A DNA stretch of 64,000 bases from Competibacter_A sp037045685 (GCA_037045685.1 JBAOII010000028.1:1-64000); one strand, 5' to 3'. Positions 1-9,305 are shown, numbered from the stretch's first letter. The notes: generated from the sequence alone by a model not told the origin. Numbers and translations: made by a program.

Positions 1-720
1 ATCAGCGAACTCACCGGCGGCGCCTTCGACATCACCGTGGGGCCGCTGGTCAACCTGTGGGGTTTCGGGCCGGAACCGCGCCGCGACCAAGTCCCTTCCG
101 AAGAAGCCATCGCCCAAGCGCGCCAGCGGGTCGGCTACTGGCAGTTGCACGCCCGCGCCGATCCGCCGGCGCTGAAAAAGGACCGCGCCGACCTGCACGT
201 CGATTTGTCGGCTCTCGCCAAGGGCTATGGCGTGGACCAACTGGCAACGCTGATGGAAGCGAACGGCATCCAGAACTATCTGGTGTCGATCAGCGGGGAT
301 TTGCGCGCCAAGGGGCTCAACGGCAAAGGGCAACCTTGGACCGTCGCCATCGAGCGGCCCGTTCCCGGCCAGCGCGCGGTCGAGCGCCTGATCAAAATCG
401 GCGATCGCGCCGTGTCCACGGCCGGCGACTACCGCAACTACTTCGAGCAAAACGGCCAGCGCTACTCCCACATCATCAACCCCCGCACCGGCCGGCCGGT
501 ACCGAAAACCGTGGCGTCGGTGACGGTCATCAGCGAGCTGGACCTGAACGCCGACGCCGCCGATACCGCGCTGATGGCCGCCGGGGCGGATCACGGCTTT
601 CAGCTTGCCACCGAACACCATCTGGCCGCGTTTTTCATCCTGGCCGACCCGGACGGCAAAAGCTTTCGAGAGCGCTACACGCCGGAATTCGAGCCGTTTC
701 TGGTGCCCGATAAACCCTGA
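1..720 (+). CDS. apbE: FAD:protein FMN transferase (ApbE family), 5' end outside window
   Basis: The frame is open from base 1, so the protein begins upstream of the window; the visible part is about 239 residues. ApbE enzymes attach FMN to threonines of exported flavoproteins such as NqrB/NqrC and RnfG/RnfD, in a Mg-dependent reaction using FAD. Family features seen: GAFDITVGPLVNLWGFG at the start, VDLSALAKGYGVDQLA, the STAGDYRNYF segment, HIINPRTG, and the C-terminal NADAADTALMAAG helix. The stop at 718-720 is followed after 30 nt by an ABC ATPase gene, which may be cotranscribed. The signal peptide or lipobox expected at the N terminus lies outside the window. The family assignment is firm; the target flavoprotein is not visible here. 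Confidence 0.93.
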   Translation: MSELTGGAFDITVGPLVNLWGFGPEPRRDQVPSEEAIAQARQRVGYWQLHARADPPALKKDRADLHVDLSALAKGYGVDQLATLMEANGIQNYLVSISGDLRAKGLNGKGQPWTVAIERPVPGQRAVERLIKIGDRAVSTAGDYRNYFEQNGQRYSHIINPRTGRPVPKTVASVTVISELDLNADAADTALMAAGADHGFQLATEHHLAAFFILADPDGKSFRERYTPEFEPFLVPDKP

Positions 721-750
721 GCCGAGCGTTCGCCGCCAACCGTCCACGCC

Positions 751-1680
751 ATGACCGTCCCCGCCCTCGCCATCCGCGATCTGCGAAAAACTTACGCCAA
801 CGGGCTGCAAGCGGTGCGCGGGATCGATCTCGACATCGTGGAAGGCGAATTTTTCGCCCTGCTCGGCCCCAACGGCGCCGGCAAGTCCACCGCCATCGGC
901 ATCGTCTGCTCGCTGGTGCGGAAAACCGGCGGCAGCGTCCGGGTGTTCGGCCACGACATCGACACCGACCTGACCGCCGCAAAACGCTGCATCGGCCTGG
1001 TGCCGCAGGAGTTCAACTTCAACCAGTTCGAGCCGGTGGTCGAGATCGTGGTCAATCAGGCCGGCTATTACGGGATTCCCCGCGCCCTGGCCCAACGGCG
1101 GGCCGAAACCTATCTCAAGCAGCTCGGCCTGTGGGAAAAGCGCCGGGAAATGGCCCGCCAGTTGTCCGGCGGAATGAAGCGGCGGCTCATGATCGCCCGC
1201 GCCCTGGTGCACGAGCCGAAGCTGCTGATCCTGGACGAGCCGACCGCCGGGGTGGACATCGAAATCCGCCGCTCGATGTGGGAGTTCCTGCGCGAGATCA
1301 ACGGCCGTGGCACCACCATCATCCTGACCACCCATTATCTGGAAGAGGCGGAAAGCCTGTGCCGGCACGTCGCCATCATCGACGAAGGCTTGATCGTCGA
1401 GAGCGGTCAGATGGGCGCCCTGCTCGGCCGACTGAACGTGGAAACCTTCGTGCTCAATCTGCGCTACCCCTTGGCCGAGCTGCCGGACGTGTCCGGCTAC
1501 ACCCTGCGCCGGGTGGACGCCTCGACCCTGGAGGCGGACGTTTCCAAGGATCGCGGCCTGAACGATCTGTTCCAGCAACTCTCCGCGCACGGCATCGTTA
1601 TTCTCAGCCTGCGCAACAAAGTCAACCGCTTGGAGGAGCTGTTCATCCGGCTGGTGGACAAAGGCGAGCCCGCCGCCTGA
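751..1680 (+). CDS. yadG: ABC transporter ATP-binding protein, YadG-like
   Basis: 309-residue cytosolic ATPase of an ABC-2 type exporter. Walker A is GPNGAGKS, the signature is LSGGMKRR, Walker B is LLILDEPTAGVD, and the switch histidine is in LTTHYLEEAE. Length and the C-terminal NRLEELF segment fit E. coli YadG closely. YadG normally sits directly beside its permease YadH, but here the next genes are debris and a two-component system. A strongly YadH-like permease with no ATPase of its own starts at 36901 on the same strand. The two probably still form one transporter, which is inference. The transported substrate of YadGH is not known from sequence. Confidence 0.9.
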   Translation: MTVPALAIRDLRKTYANGLQAVRGIDLDIVEGEFFALLGPNGAGKSTAIGIVCSLVRKTGGSVRVFGHDIDTDLTAAKRCIGLVPQEFNFNQFEPVVEIVVNQAGYYGIPRALAQRRAETYLKQLGLWEKRREMARQLSGGMKRRLMIARALVHEPKLLILDEPTAGVDIEIRRSMWEFLREINGRGTTIILTTHYLEEAESLCRHVAIIDEGLIVESGQMGALLGRLNVETFVLNLRYPLAELPDVSGYTLRRVDASTLEADVSKDRGLNDLFQQLSAHGIVILSLRNKVNRLEELFIRLVDKGEPAA

Positions 1681-1744
1681 ACCGGCAACGCGGACCCGCC
1701 ACGGTTTTCGCTGCGCGCTCCCGTCTAAGAGACTGTACGGAAAC

Positions 1745-1789
1745 TCCCCTCGCTCTCTGGGAGAGGGGCTGGGGGTGAGGATTTTTTTT
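1745..1789 (+). repeat. G/C-rich intergenic palindrome ending in T8
   Basis: CCCCTC and GAGGGG arms fold into a hairpin, followed by GGGGGTGAGGA and eight T residues (1782-1789). It resembles the half-unit of the larger inverted repeat at 22172-22275, so it is probably a dispersed intergenic element. It lies about 65 nt after the YadG-like stop and could act as its rho-independent terminator. Confidence 0.5.
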
Positions 1790-1887
1790 CAAAGAGTTAG
1801 CTCACAAGAGGCAGTACAAAAACGCCTCTAAATCTCGTTATGGAATCACTTTCGGATGATCCGTTTGCGGCGCTAGCCGCGATCTGA

Positions 1888-2400
1888 TTCGCGGGCACGG
1901 GCGTCTCAGTAACCGACACCGATCCGTCGCATTACTTCGGTTATATCTCCGCCATCAACGTGGGGAAGGCGACCAACGGCGAAGACGCCGACACCCCGCC
2001 GGGTCCGACGCTGCCGGTGGGGTCGACCGCCCATTTCACCTATGTCGTGAGGAATACCGGCAACATACCGCTGACCGATGTGACGGTGACGGACGACAAG
2101 GGGGTGATCGTGACGTGCCCCAGCGGAAACCCGATCCCTCTACTCCGTAGAGGCCACAGCGAAACCTGTACCGGCAGCGCCACGGTCTCTCCCGGTCAGT
2201 ACGCCAACCGTGGCTCGGCCACGGGCACGGCGCCCGATGGCAATCTGTATGGCGACAGCGACCCGAGCCACCACTTCGGTGGGCCAAGGGATATTCCCAC
2301 CATTTCGATGCTCGGCCTCGGTTTGCTCGGACTGTTGCTTGGCGGTAGCGCTTTTATGTTTGCAAATGGCGGCGGGAAGCGGCGAAGACCGATTCACTGA
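1888..2400 (+). pseudogene. 3' remnant of a surface protein with DUF11-like domain and IPTL-CTERM tail
   Basis: The frame is open only after a stop at 1885 and lacks any start with a signal peptide; the first usable start (GTG 1960) lies inside a domain. The remaining part reads as a DUF11-like beta-sandwich (FTYVVRNTGNIPLTDVTVTD) and then IPTISMLGLGLLGLLLGG plus an RRR cluster. That is the tripartite IPTL-CTERM sorting signal: motif, membrane helix, basic end. Such tails send proteins to the outer surface through exosortase-like systems in EPS-producing Gram-negatives. DPSHYFG and DPSHHFG occur 350 nt apart, suggesting internal repeats in the parent. Most likely the tail of a lost large adhesin; no exosortase is in this window. 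Confidence 0.6.
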
Positions 2401-2449
2401 TGCCCTGAGAAAAGCTTCGGCAAGCGCGGATGATCGCCTTGCCTGATTC

Positions 2450-2640
2450 CAGGCCGGGCAACCTACGTCGCCCGGTGATTTGCTTGTTCGCCCAGTCCGT
2501 TCTACCAAAAACCCGCCGCCGGGAAAATTCTTCGCGCCCGATATCTCCACCGCCACCTACCACATCGACAATCCGAACGGCGACGATCCCACACTTAATA
2601 TGTGCAGTATTCCCGTGGACGGTGGAAGGCCAAACTCGGC
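2450..2640 (+). pseudogene. Second surface-protein fragment, frame-broken
   Basis: Read across frames, this stretch gives SPFYQKPAAGK and then FFAPDISTATYHIDNPNGD and LNMCSIPVDGG. The wording is typical of repetitive extracellular proteins, but there is no start, no continuous frame and no signal peptide. It follows the IPTL-CTERM remnant and probably comes from the same or a related adhesin gene. No function is claimed for the present sequence. Confidence 0.35.
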
Positions 2641-2689
2641 TGACTTACAATTACAATGACACCTGTGACAGTTCCAGCGCTCTGGTCGA

Positions 2690-2878
2690 ATCCAATTCCA
2701 ATATCACGACCTTGGCCTTGCAAGCGGCCCGCGCCAGCTTGCGGACGGCGATGGGAACGCCATCGATGAGATAACCGACGGCCGTGTGCGCGCCCAGACC
2801 CTTCACCAACCGCTCGTGCAACAACTGCTTGATCCGCCAAAGATGGGCGCCGTTCCACCCCGACCCGCTCAGAACCGT
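2690..2878 (-). pseudogene. Probable transposase fragment
   Basis: The minus strand has an open stretch of about 62 codons without a start, containing WNGAHLWRIKQLLHERLVKG and GYLIDGVPIAVRKLARA. A '(L/I)IDG(F/V)P(I/L)xV' phrase next to a basic-aromatic helix recalls the DDE core of small IS transposases (IS982-like or IS4-like). There are no visible terminal repeats. It abuts the 3' end of the response regulator gene. The family is a guess; that it is a gene relic is more secure. Confidence 0.35.
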
Positions 2879-3513
2879 GGCGACGCAATCCCCGCCCGGA
2901 TGGCGAACTTCACCAGACCGGGCAGGTTGTCGATGCCGAGCTTGAGCATGATCCGGCCTCGGTAGGTCTCCACCGTTTTTGCGCCGATGCCGAGCGCCTC
3001 GGCGATTTCTCGGGTGCGCTGGCCTTCCGCCAACAGCCGCAACACGCCCACCTCCCGCTCGCTCAAGGTGCGTTTGTCGAGTTCCGCGCTGCGTGGTGAA
3101 CCCGCCGGACTTGGCCGCATGACGGCGGGACTCACGAAGCGATCACCCCGCAGCGCGGCCTGGATGGCCGCGACCAGATCATCGATCGCCTCGCTCTTCA
3201 GCACGTAGGCCGAAGCGCCCGCCTCGAACATCCATTTTTGATAGTGCGCGTCCCCGTACATGGACAGCGCCACGATCCGGGTCTCCGGCGACACCCGCCC
3301 GATTTGCCGCGCGGCCTCGATGCCGTTCGTGCGCGGCATTTCCACGTCCAGCACCGCGATTTGGGGTTGAAGCGCTGCGGCCAAGCGGACGGCCTCTTCG
3401 CCGTCGCCGGCTTCGCCGACGATCCGCCAGTCTTCCCCCTGCTCGCGCACCAGCGAGGCCAGCCCTTGCCGGAAGAGCGCATGATCGTCGGCGAGAAGAA
3501 CGGTGATGGTCAT
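2869..3513 (-). CDS. NarL/LuxR-type response regulator
   Basis: 214 residues. The receiver domain occupies residues 1-120: acidic pair in LLADDHALFRQG, phosphoacceptor Asp in IAVLDVEMPRTNG, conserved Ser in VALSMYG and Lys in YVLKSEA. A C-terminal LuxR helix-turn-helix follows (LSEREVGVLRLLAEG, REIAEALGIGAKTVETYRGR). The ATG at 3513 gives the canonical N terminus MTITVLLADDH; the longer open frame upstream overlaps the kinase gene and was rejected. It begins 32 nt after the kinase stop, so the pair is an operon. A NarL-type regulator is the normal partner of a HisKA_3 kinase, and the upstream kinase carries such a module at its C terminus. Target genes are unknown. Confidence 0.92.
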   Translation of the reverse strand: MTITVLLADDHALFRQGLASLVREQGEDWRIVGEAGDGEEAVRLAAALQPQIAVLDVEMPRTNGIEAARQIGRVSPETRIVALSMYGDAHYQKWMFEAGASAYVLKSEAIDDLVAAIQAALRGDRFVSPAVMRPSPAGSPRSAELDKRTLSEREVGVLRLLAEGQRTREIAEALGIGAKTVETYRGRIMLKLGIDNLPGLVKFAIRAGIASPRF

Positions 3514-3545
3514 GGATTGCGCTGCCGTGGTTGCCTCGATCCGCC

Positions 3546-6500
3546 TCACGGGATCCCGAACACGTCCGGCGGGTCCGCCGATGCTTCTCCGCCGCTGGAC
3601 CTTAGCGGTACCCGCACCGAGACGCGGGCGCCGCCGACGTCCGAATCGATGGATAAATCGCCGCCCAAGTATGCCAGACGCTCGCGCACGCTGAACAAGC
3701 CGTAACCTCCCCGAACGTCCGGTCGCCCCGAAGCTGCGGGCGGCGGAAAGCCTTGGCCGTCGTCGCCGACCACGAGCAGCACCGCGCCGTCGCGGACGTC
3801 GAATTCGATCCGACCCGCCGAAGCGTGGGCGTGCTTGGCCAGGTTGTAAACGAGTTCCCGGGCGCACTGAAACAGGACGATAGCCAAGTTCTGGTCGAGA
3901 CTCGGCGGCGAGCGGGGCGCGGTAAACGACAAGGCCACGCCGAAGCGTTGCGTGGCGTAAGTCGCCAGCCATTCCAGCGCCGGAGCCAAGCCTTCCTGAT
4001 ACAACAATGGGGGACTGAGCTCGAATTGCAGGGAACGCAATTCCCCGAGCGCTTCCCGCAGCAGCTCCAAGCCGGTTTCGAGGCGTTCCTCCGCCTCCTG
4101 GTCCCGATCCCGGATGCCGGCGGCGATCTGAAATTGCGCCAGCGCCAGCTTTTGCATGGGACTGTCGTGCAGTTCGCCCGCCAGGCGCTTCCGTTCCCGC
4201 TCCTCGATCAACGAAATCTCCAGCGCCAGTTGCCGCAACCGGGCGTTGGCGGCGTCCAGCGCCGCCGTGCGCTGCGCCAGGGCCGATTCGAGATGGTCCG
4301 ACAGCAGGCCCAGTTGCGCGTGAGCGCGGACCCGCGCCAGCAAGATCCGCGCGTTGAAAGGCTTGAGCACGTAGTCCGCGCCGCCGGCGTCGAAAGCTCG
4401 CACCATGATGTCTTCGTCGTCCCGGCCGGTGAGGAAAATGACGGGCGTGGTGCGCAACGCTTCGCGAGCTTTCAGGCGGCGGCAGGTCTCGATGCCGTCG
4501 ATGCCGGCGGGCATCAGAATGTCCAGCAAAATCAGGTCCAGGCGCGCTTCCCGAACGATCTCGCGGGCGACTTCCAGCGCGCGTTCGCCGCTCTCGGCCA
4601 CATGCACCCGATCGGCATACTCCGACAGCAGGTCGCTCAGGAAACGGGCATTTTCCGGTTCGTCATCCACCACCAGAATTTGGCCGATGGGCGATTCTTC
4701 CCGATGTTGTTCGGTCGCCGCCCGCGCCGGTGACGCGCTCGCTTCCGCCGACCGAGCGCCATACAGCCACTCCAGCGGCAACAGCGTCCCCAGCGTCTCG
4801 ATCAGCGCGTCCAAGGATACCGGTTTGGCGAAGTGGGCATCGCACCCGGCCGCCAGGGCTTGGGCGCGATCTTCCGCGAAGGCGGCGGCGGTCACCGCCA
4901 CGATGGGGGTGTTTCGAAACGCCGGTATCGCCCGCAAGGCGCGGGTCGCCTCCAGCCCGTCCAAGTCCGGCATCCGCAGATCCATGAGAATCAAATCCGG
5001 CGTCCAGTCCCGCGCCATCTCGACGCAGTCCCGGCCAGTTCGCGCTTCCGCCAACACGAAACCGAGAGGCTCCAGCAGGTCGCGCAAGATTTTTCGGTTT
5101 TCCGCTTCGTCGTCGGCGATCAGGATGCACAAGGAACCTTGGCCGACGGTGCGTCGATAGCCGCTGGCGCGAGAGCCGGAAGGCTCCGCAATTTTCGCCG
5201 GAGCAGGAAGCGACACGGCCCGCGCCGGTATCCGGACCCGGAACGTGCTGCCCTGTCCCGGTGCGCTCTCCACGGCCAGCGAGCCGCCCATGCGAGCGAC
5301 CAGCCCCTTGGCGATGGATAGCCCCAAGCCAGCGCCCAGCGCCCGGTGGTTTGCGCTGCCGACCTGATGGAACGGCTCGAAAATGCCGTCGGTCTGCTCC
5401 GGTGGGATACCGACGCCTGTATCCGCCACCCCTAAAATCAGGTGGTCGTCCTCGAAACTGGCGCGCAGGACAACCTCGCCTTGTCCGGTAAATTTGACGG
5501 CGTTGTCCAGCAGGTTAACCAGAATCTGCCGCAGGCATTTGAGATCGCAGGACAGGGTTCGCGGCAAGGCCGGCGCGGGTTCGATGCGGAAGCCGACGCC
5601 TTTTTGCTCGGCACGCCCGCGAAACATCTCGGCCAACTCCCGCCACAGATCCGCGCTGTTCCAATCGACGGGAACCAGATCGAAACGGTTGGCCTCGACC
5701 TTGGCCAGGTCCAGCACGTCGTTGACCAACCCCAGCAGTCGCTCCCCGCCCCGGCGAATGCCATCGACGTACTGGCGCTGCCGGTCGCCGAGTCGCTCGT
5801 GCCGCTCCAGGAGTTGCGCGAAGCCCAGCACCGCGCCGAGCGGCGTGCGCAAGTCGTGGCTCATGTTGGCCAGGAAAACGCTTTTGGCGCGGTTGGCCTG
5901 TTCCGCCGCGTCCTTGGCGTCGCGCAGGGCCGTTTCGACTTCGCGCCGCTGGCTCACCTCCAGCGCCAGCCGGCGATTCCAGTACACGATGACGAACAGG
6001 GTCAATCCCGCCAAGGTCAACACCGTCCACAGCGTGCCGTAATCGATGCGGTGCTGGTACTGGATCGAGATCCAGTCGTGGTAGATCGCGTCGCGCTCGC
6101 TTTTCGGGATGGCGTCGAGACCTTTTTGCAGGATGCCGGCCAGCATCGGCCAATCCCGGCGCACGCCCACGCCGAGCCGGTAGACGAAGGGCGTTTCGCC
6201 GACCACCTTGATCTGGTTCAGCCCGGATTGGCCGATGTAGTAGCTGGTGGTGACCAGGTTGCCGACGAAAGCGAAGGCCTCGCCCGCCGCCGTTTTGCGC
6301 AGCGCCTCGCGCGTGTCCTCCACCGGCAGCAACTGGAGTTCGGGCCGCTGTTCCCGGAGCCAGGCGTGAGTGGCCTCGTCCCGCACCACCGCGATGACCT
6401 TGCCCTTGAGGGCGTCGAGATCGCCCAGATACGCGACCGCCGCCGCCGAAAAGATCGCGGCGGGAAAAGACAGGTAGGGATCGGTGAAGCGGTAAGATTG

Positions 6501-7589
6501 CCGCCGATCCGGCGTCGCCACCATGGCCGGCAACAGGTCGATCATTCCCTCCTTGAGTTGCCGCAGGGCCTCGCTCCACGACAAGCCCTTGGCGATCTCG
6601 AAGCGCACGCCGAGCATTATTTCCATATTTTTCAAATAGGTAAGAGATATTCCTTGCGCTATACCGGCCTCGTCGACGAACTCCACCGGCGCCCAGTGAG
6701 GATCGATGCCGACCCTCAGGACCGGGTGCTCGTTTAGCCAAGCCTGCTCTTCGGCGGTGAGCGCGGCCTGTGGCGCGATGCGGCTCAGGTAATCCTGCCC
6801 GAACCAGCGCCGGTAGAGTTCGGCCATCTCCTCCCGGGTGATGGCCGCGAGTCCCTTGTTCAGGATTTTGACCAGCTCCGGCCAGTCCTTGCGGATCGAC
6901 ATCACCAGATCGGTTTGGCTCTCGGGCAGCATTCGCATCGGCGCGAAGCCCAATACGCCGTGGCTCGCTCGCCAGTATTCCAGGCCGTAGGAGTCCACTA
7001 CAGCATCGACTTCGCCTCCCAGCAAGGCGTTGGCCAGCGCCTCCGTGCCGTCCAGCGGCAGGGCCTCGATGGTGGGATGGGTGGCCAGCAGGTTGCGCAG
7101 GTACAAGATGCCCTTGAGGTAGCCGATCCGCCGGCCCCGGAGTCCGTCGAGCCCGGCGCGCGGCGCCGGCTCTCCGGTGCGCAGGTAGATGAAGTAGTGA
7201 ATGGCGTTGAAGGTTTGCGTGAAGAGAAAATGCGCCTTCCTCTGCTCCACGGGAGCGGAGAGATTCAGCCCGGCGAGGCGGCCGGTCTCGGCCTTTTCGA
7301 CCATCGCGTGCCAAGGTCCCACCTCCAAACGGATATGGGTTCCCAGCTTACGGTTGAGCAGATCGAGATGATCGAAGGCGAAGCCGCCAAACCGGCCGTT
7401 GGCGTTTTTGACGACCGAGGGCGCCCATTCCTCGCCGACGCCCAGCACGATCTCCGGGTGCTGGGCGAGCCAGGCCCGTTCGGCGGGCGTCAGCAGATCG
7501 GGGCCGGCTTCGGCGGCGGCGATCCTCCCGGAAAACGCCAGCCCGAAGCACAGCAGCAACAGCGCGCCGAGATTTTTCGTCAATTCCAA
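3546..7589 (-). CDS. Hybrid sensor kinase: two SBP_3 sensors, HisKA-HATPase, two receivers, and a second HisKA_3-type kinase
   Basis: 1347 residues. In order: hydrophobic signal (about 5-25); two tandem periplasmic solute-binding domains (about 40-270 and 281-510), each introduced by an 'AEExAWLxxHP'-like phrase as in BvgS; one membrane helix near 520-543; HisKA with His near 576 (NMSHDLRTPLG); HATPase (NLLDNAVKF, DTGVGIP, GAGLGLSIAKG); receiver 1 (Asp near 868, LILMDLRMPD); receiver 2 (Asp near 1020, LILLDILMPAG); and a coiled linker. A second transmitter follows: HisKA_3 with His near 1141 (ERKRLAGELHDSPMQ) and an ATPase domain (DDGQGFPPP). No Hpt domain is present. The start is TTG 7589, with a weak ribosome-binding site, so the exact N terminus is uncertain. 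Output is presumably the adjacent NarL-type regulator. The ligand is unknown; SBP_3 domains often bind amino acids or organic acids. Confidence 0.88.
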   Translation of the reverse strand: MELTKNLGALLLLCFGLAFSGRIAAAEAGPDLLTPAERAWLAQHPEIVLGVGEEWAPSVVKNANGRFGGFAFDHLDLLNRKLGTHIRLEVGPWHAMVEKAETGRLAGLNLSAPVEQRKAHFLFTQTFNAIHYFIYLRTGEPAPRAGLDGLRGRRIGYLKGILYLRNLLATHPTIEALPLDGTEALANALLGGEVDAVVDSYGLEYWRASHGVLGFAPMRMLPESQTDLVMSIRKDWPELVKILNKGLAAITREEMAELYRRWFGQDYLSRIAPQAALTAEEQAWLNEHPVLRVGIDPHWAPVEFVDEAGIAQGISLTYLKNMEIMLGVRFEIAKGLSWSEALRQLKEGMIDLLPAMVATPDRRQSYRFTDPYLSFPAAIFSAAAVAYLGDLDALKGKVIAVVRDEATHAWLREQRPELQLLPVEDTREALRKTAAGEAFAFVGNLVTTSYYIGQSGLNQIKVVGETPFVYRLGVGVRRDWPMLAGILQKGLDAIPKSERDAIYHDWISIQYQHRIDYGTLWTVLTLAGLTLFVIVYWNRRLALEVSQRREVETALRDAKDAAEQANRAKSVFLANMSHDLRTPLGAVLGFAQLLERHERLGDRQRQYVDGIRRGGERLLGLVNDVLDLAKVEANRFDLVPVDWNSADLWRELAEMFRGRAEQKGVGFRIEPAPALPRTLSCDLKCLRQILVNLLDNAVKFTGQGEVVLRASFEDDHLILGVADTGVGIPPEQTDGIFEPFHQVGSANHRALGAGLGLSIAKGLVARMGGSLAVESAPGQGSTFRVRIPARAVSLPAPAKIAEPSGSRASGYRRTVGQGSLCILIADDEAENRKILRDLLEPLGFVLAEARTGRDCVEMARDWTPDLILMDLRMPDLDGLEATRALRAIPAFRNTPIVAVTAAAFAEDRAQALAAGCDAHFAKPVSLDALIETLGTLLPLEWLYGARSAEASASPARAATEQHREESPIGQILVVDDEPENARFLSDLLSEYADRVHVAESGERALEVAREIVREARLDLILLDILMPAGIDGIETCRRLKAREALRTTPVIFLTGRDDEDIMVRAFDAGGADYVLKPFNARILLARVRAHAQLGLLSDHLESALAQRTAALDAANARLRQLALEISLIEERERKRLAGELHDSPMQKLALAQFQIAAGIRDRDQEAEERLETGLELLREALGELRSLQFELSPPLLYQEGLAPALEWLATYATQRFGVALSFTAPRSPPSLDQNLAIVLFQCARELVYNLAKHAHASAGRIEFDVRDGAVLLVVGDDGQGFPPPAASGRPDVRGGYGLFSVRERLAYLGGDLSIDSDVGGARVSVRVPLRSSGGEASADPPDVFGIP

Positions 7590-7818
7590 GCCCCGTTGTC
7601 AGGAAAACCCTTACAGGAAAGCCCCAATTCATATTGAACAACATATTCGCTACGATTCCGGCCCGTCGCGAAGCTCGCGAAACAAAAGTTTTTCCGACGA
7701 GACTATTAAAACCACGACGCGCGGGACCCCGATCGCTTTTTCGAGGCAGCGCGACCGACGGGCGAACGGATCGCGCTTGGGCGCGATGGGCATTTCTATC
7801 ACCATCGAGGAAACCGGA

Positions 7819-8743
7819 ATGAAAAAGCGACTGAAGAGCTGTTTGAGCCTGGCGATCGCCGCTGCCCTGGCCTCGCCCTCGGCCTTCGCCTACAACCAGA
7901 GCGACGCCATCGAGGATTGTCAGAGCAAGATCTTCGACGATTCCCAGTATTCCAGGTTCTCCAGCCCTCACGACACGACCGCCCAGGAGACGGGCCGCAA
8001 TTCCTACAAGGTGACCGGCCTGGTCAAGGACCGGGACAAAAAGGACCACCGCTTCAACTGCCGGATCGAGCACCGCGAGGTGGCGAGCTGGAACGTCAGC
8101 CCGGAAGCAGATTTCGGATTCCGACAAGAAGACCGCAGCGGCGATCGGCGCCGGCGTCCTCGGCCTGGCCATCCTCGCCGCTGCGGTGAGCGGCGACAAG
8201 GATCACGACAACAAGCGGAACGCCTACGAAAAGGGCGAGAGCTCCCCGTTCGACGACATGGGCTACCTGAAGCAGGAATGCGCCAACGAAGTGCGTCGCC
8301 ATCTGGATCGGGACCACGGTTCGGTCCGCGATCTGGAATTGACGTACCCGCATTTGAACGGCCGCACCCTGACCGGCAACGGCCGGGTGTCCTTCGAGCG
8401 CGGCGGCCACCGCGACCTGTCGTTCAACTGTGATTTCGACCGCCGGGGCCGGGTTCAAGACGGCCACTACAGCTATGCGGATGGCGGCGGCGATGACCGC
8501 TCTAGCGCCTCTGGGGGTGGCGGCAGTGTCGATGTGTCGGATCTCGTTGGCGCCAAGGCCGCTGGTGTCCAGAGCGACCTGCAATCGCGAGGCTTCCACA
8601 ACGTGGATAGCTTTGAGTCGGGCAACAACGCGAAGGGCACGATTTGGTGGAATGGGCGCACCCGCCAGTGCCTGCAGATGATCACCGCCGATGGCAGGGC
8701 GGACAGCATTACCGACATACAGACCCACCCGCGCTGCCGCTGA
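7819..8743 (+). CDS. Exported two-domain Cys protein, copy A, with one frameshift
   Basis: The start ATG 7819 has GAGGAAAC upstream and a clear signal peptide (KRLKSCLSLAIAAALA...AFA). Domain 1 (DAIEDCQSKIF ... FNCRIEHREVASWNV) is followed by a glycine-zipper or membrane-like segment (AAAIGAGVLGLAILAAAV). Domain 2 (ECANEVRRHLDR ... LSFNCDFDRRGRVQ) has the same 'C..E.. / F.C.(F)D..G.V' pattern, so the protein looks internally duplicated. The C-terminal about 65 residues (DLVGAKAAGVQSDLQSRGF ... RQCLQMITADGR) are homologous to the N-terminal module of the genes at 9306 and 22465. One extra base in TTT (8112-8114) breaks the frame; removing it restores 'EADSDSDKK'. The copy at 17095 has the same break. 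Function unknown; probably periplasmic or envelope. Confidence 0.6.
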
Positions 8744-8767
8744 CGCGGAAACCCGCCGGGTTCGTCC

Positions 8768-8824
8768 AGCCTGATGTACGCGGGCAAGCACGGCGCCAAC
8801 GGCGTTTGCACGATCTCGAACTAA
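8768..8824 (+). pseudogene. Relic of a lipoprotein domain (YAGKHGANGVC)
   Basis: SLMYAGKHGANGVCTISN plus stop matches the end of the first domain of the lipoprotein at 21432 (VSYTGQHGINGVCQ). There is no start or upstream part. It lies between the copy A Cys protein and the tricorn fragment, whereas in copy B the intact lipoprotein follows the tricorn gene. It records an earlier rearrangement of the duplicated block. Confidence 0.5.
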
Positions 8825-8837
8825 ACCTCATCAGGCG

Positions 8838-9232
8838 TGAGCGGCACATCGCGTTCGTGTACGGCGGGCAAATCTGGCGGGTGCCCGCCGGCGGCGGCGT
8901 GGCGGTGGCGCTGACCGGCGCGGAGTTCAGCGCGAGCGATCCGGTGTGGTCGCCCGACAGCCGGAGCATCGCTTTCAGCGCGAACCGGCATGGCAATGCC
9001 GATGTGTTCGTCATGTCGGCGAAGGGGGGCGAGATCAAACGGCTCACCACCCATTCGCAGGCGGACACGCCCCATGCGTTTTCGCCGGACGGAAAGTCCG
9101 TGCTCTTCAGCTCGATGCGGCTGGGCGATCCCAAGGTGGCGTTCGGCGGGCAACTGATGGGCGCTTCGATCCAGCTTTATTCCATTCCGGCCACGGGGGT
9201 CGGGAGCGGCTGGTCATCCCCGTTCCGGCGCT
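8838..9232 (+). pseudogene. Internal fragment of a tricorn-like protease (copy A)
   Basis: About 130 codons nearly identical to codons 45-175 of the gene at 18111: IAFVYGGQIWRVPAGGG, DPVWSPDSRSIAFSANRHGN, FSPDGKSVLFSSMRLGDPK. These are WD/TolB-like propeller blades of the N-terminal half. There is no start or signal peptide. Similarity begins near 8841 and stops near 9232, just after a G-run deletion (9196-9200), followed by unrelated sequence and a stop. The catalytic and PDZ parts are missing, so this is a dead fragment left by a deletion in the duplicated block. Confidence 0.85.
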
Positions 9233-9305
9233 CGACGCGACCGGGGCAGGATAAGCTGGATCAATTATCGAACTGGATCAATGTCTAGCATTTGGAGTTC
9301 GCACC

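Noticed and set aside
5515..7314. 599-codon ORF on the minus strand inside the kinase gene
   Set aside because: Out-of-frame shadow of the 1347-residue kinase; Arg/Gly/Ala-rich with no motif, typical of high-GC alternative frames.
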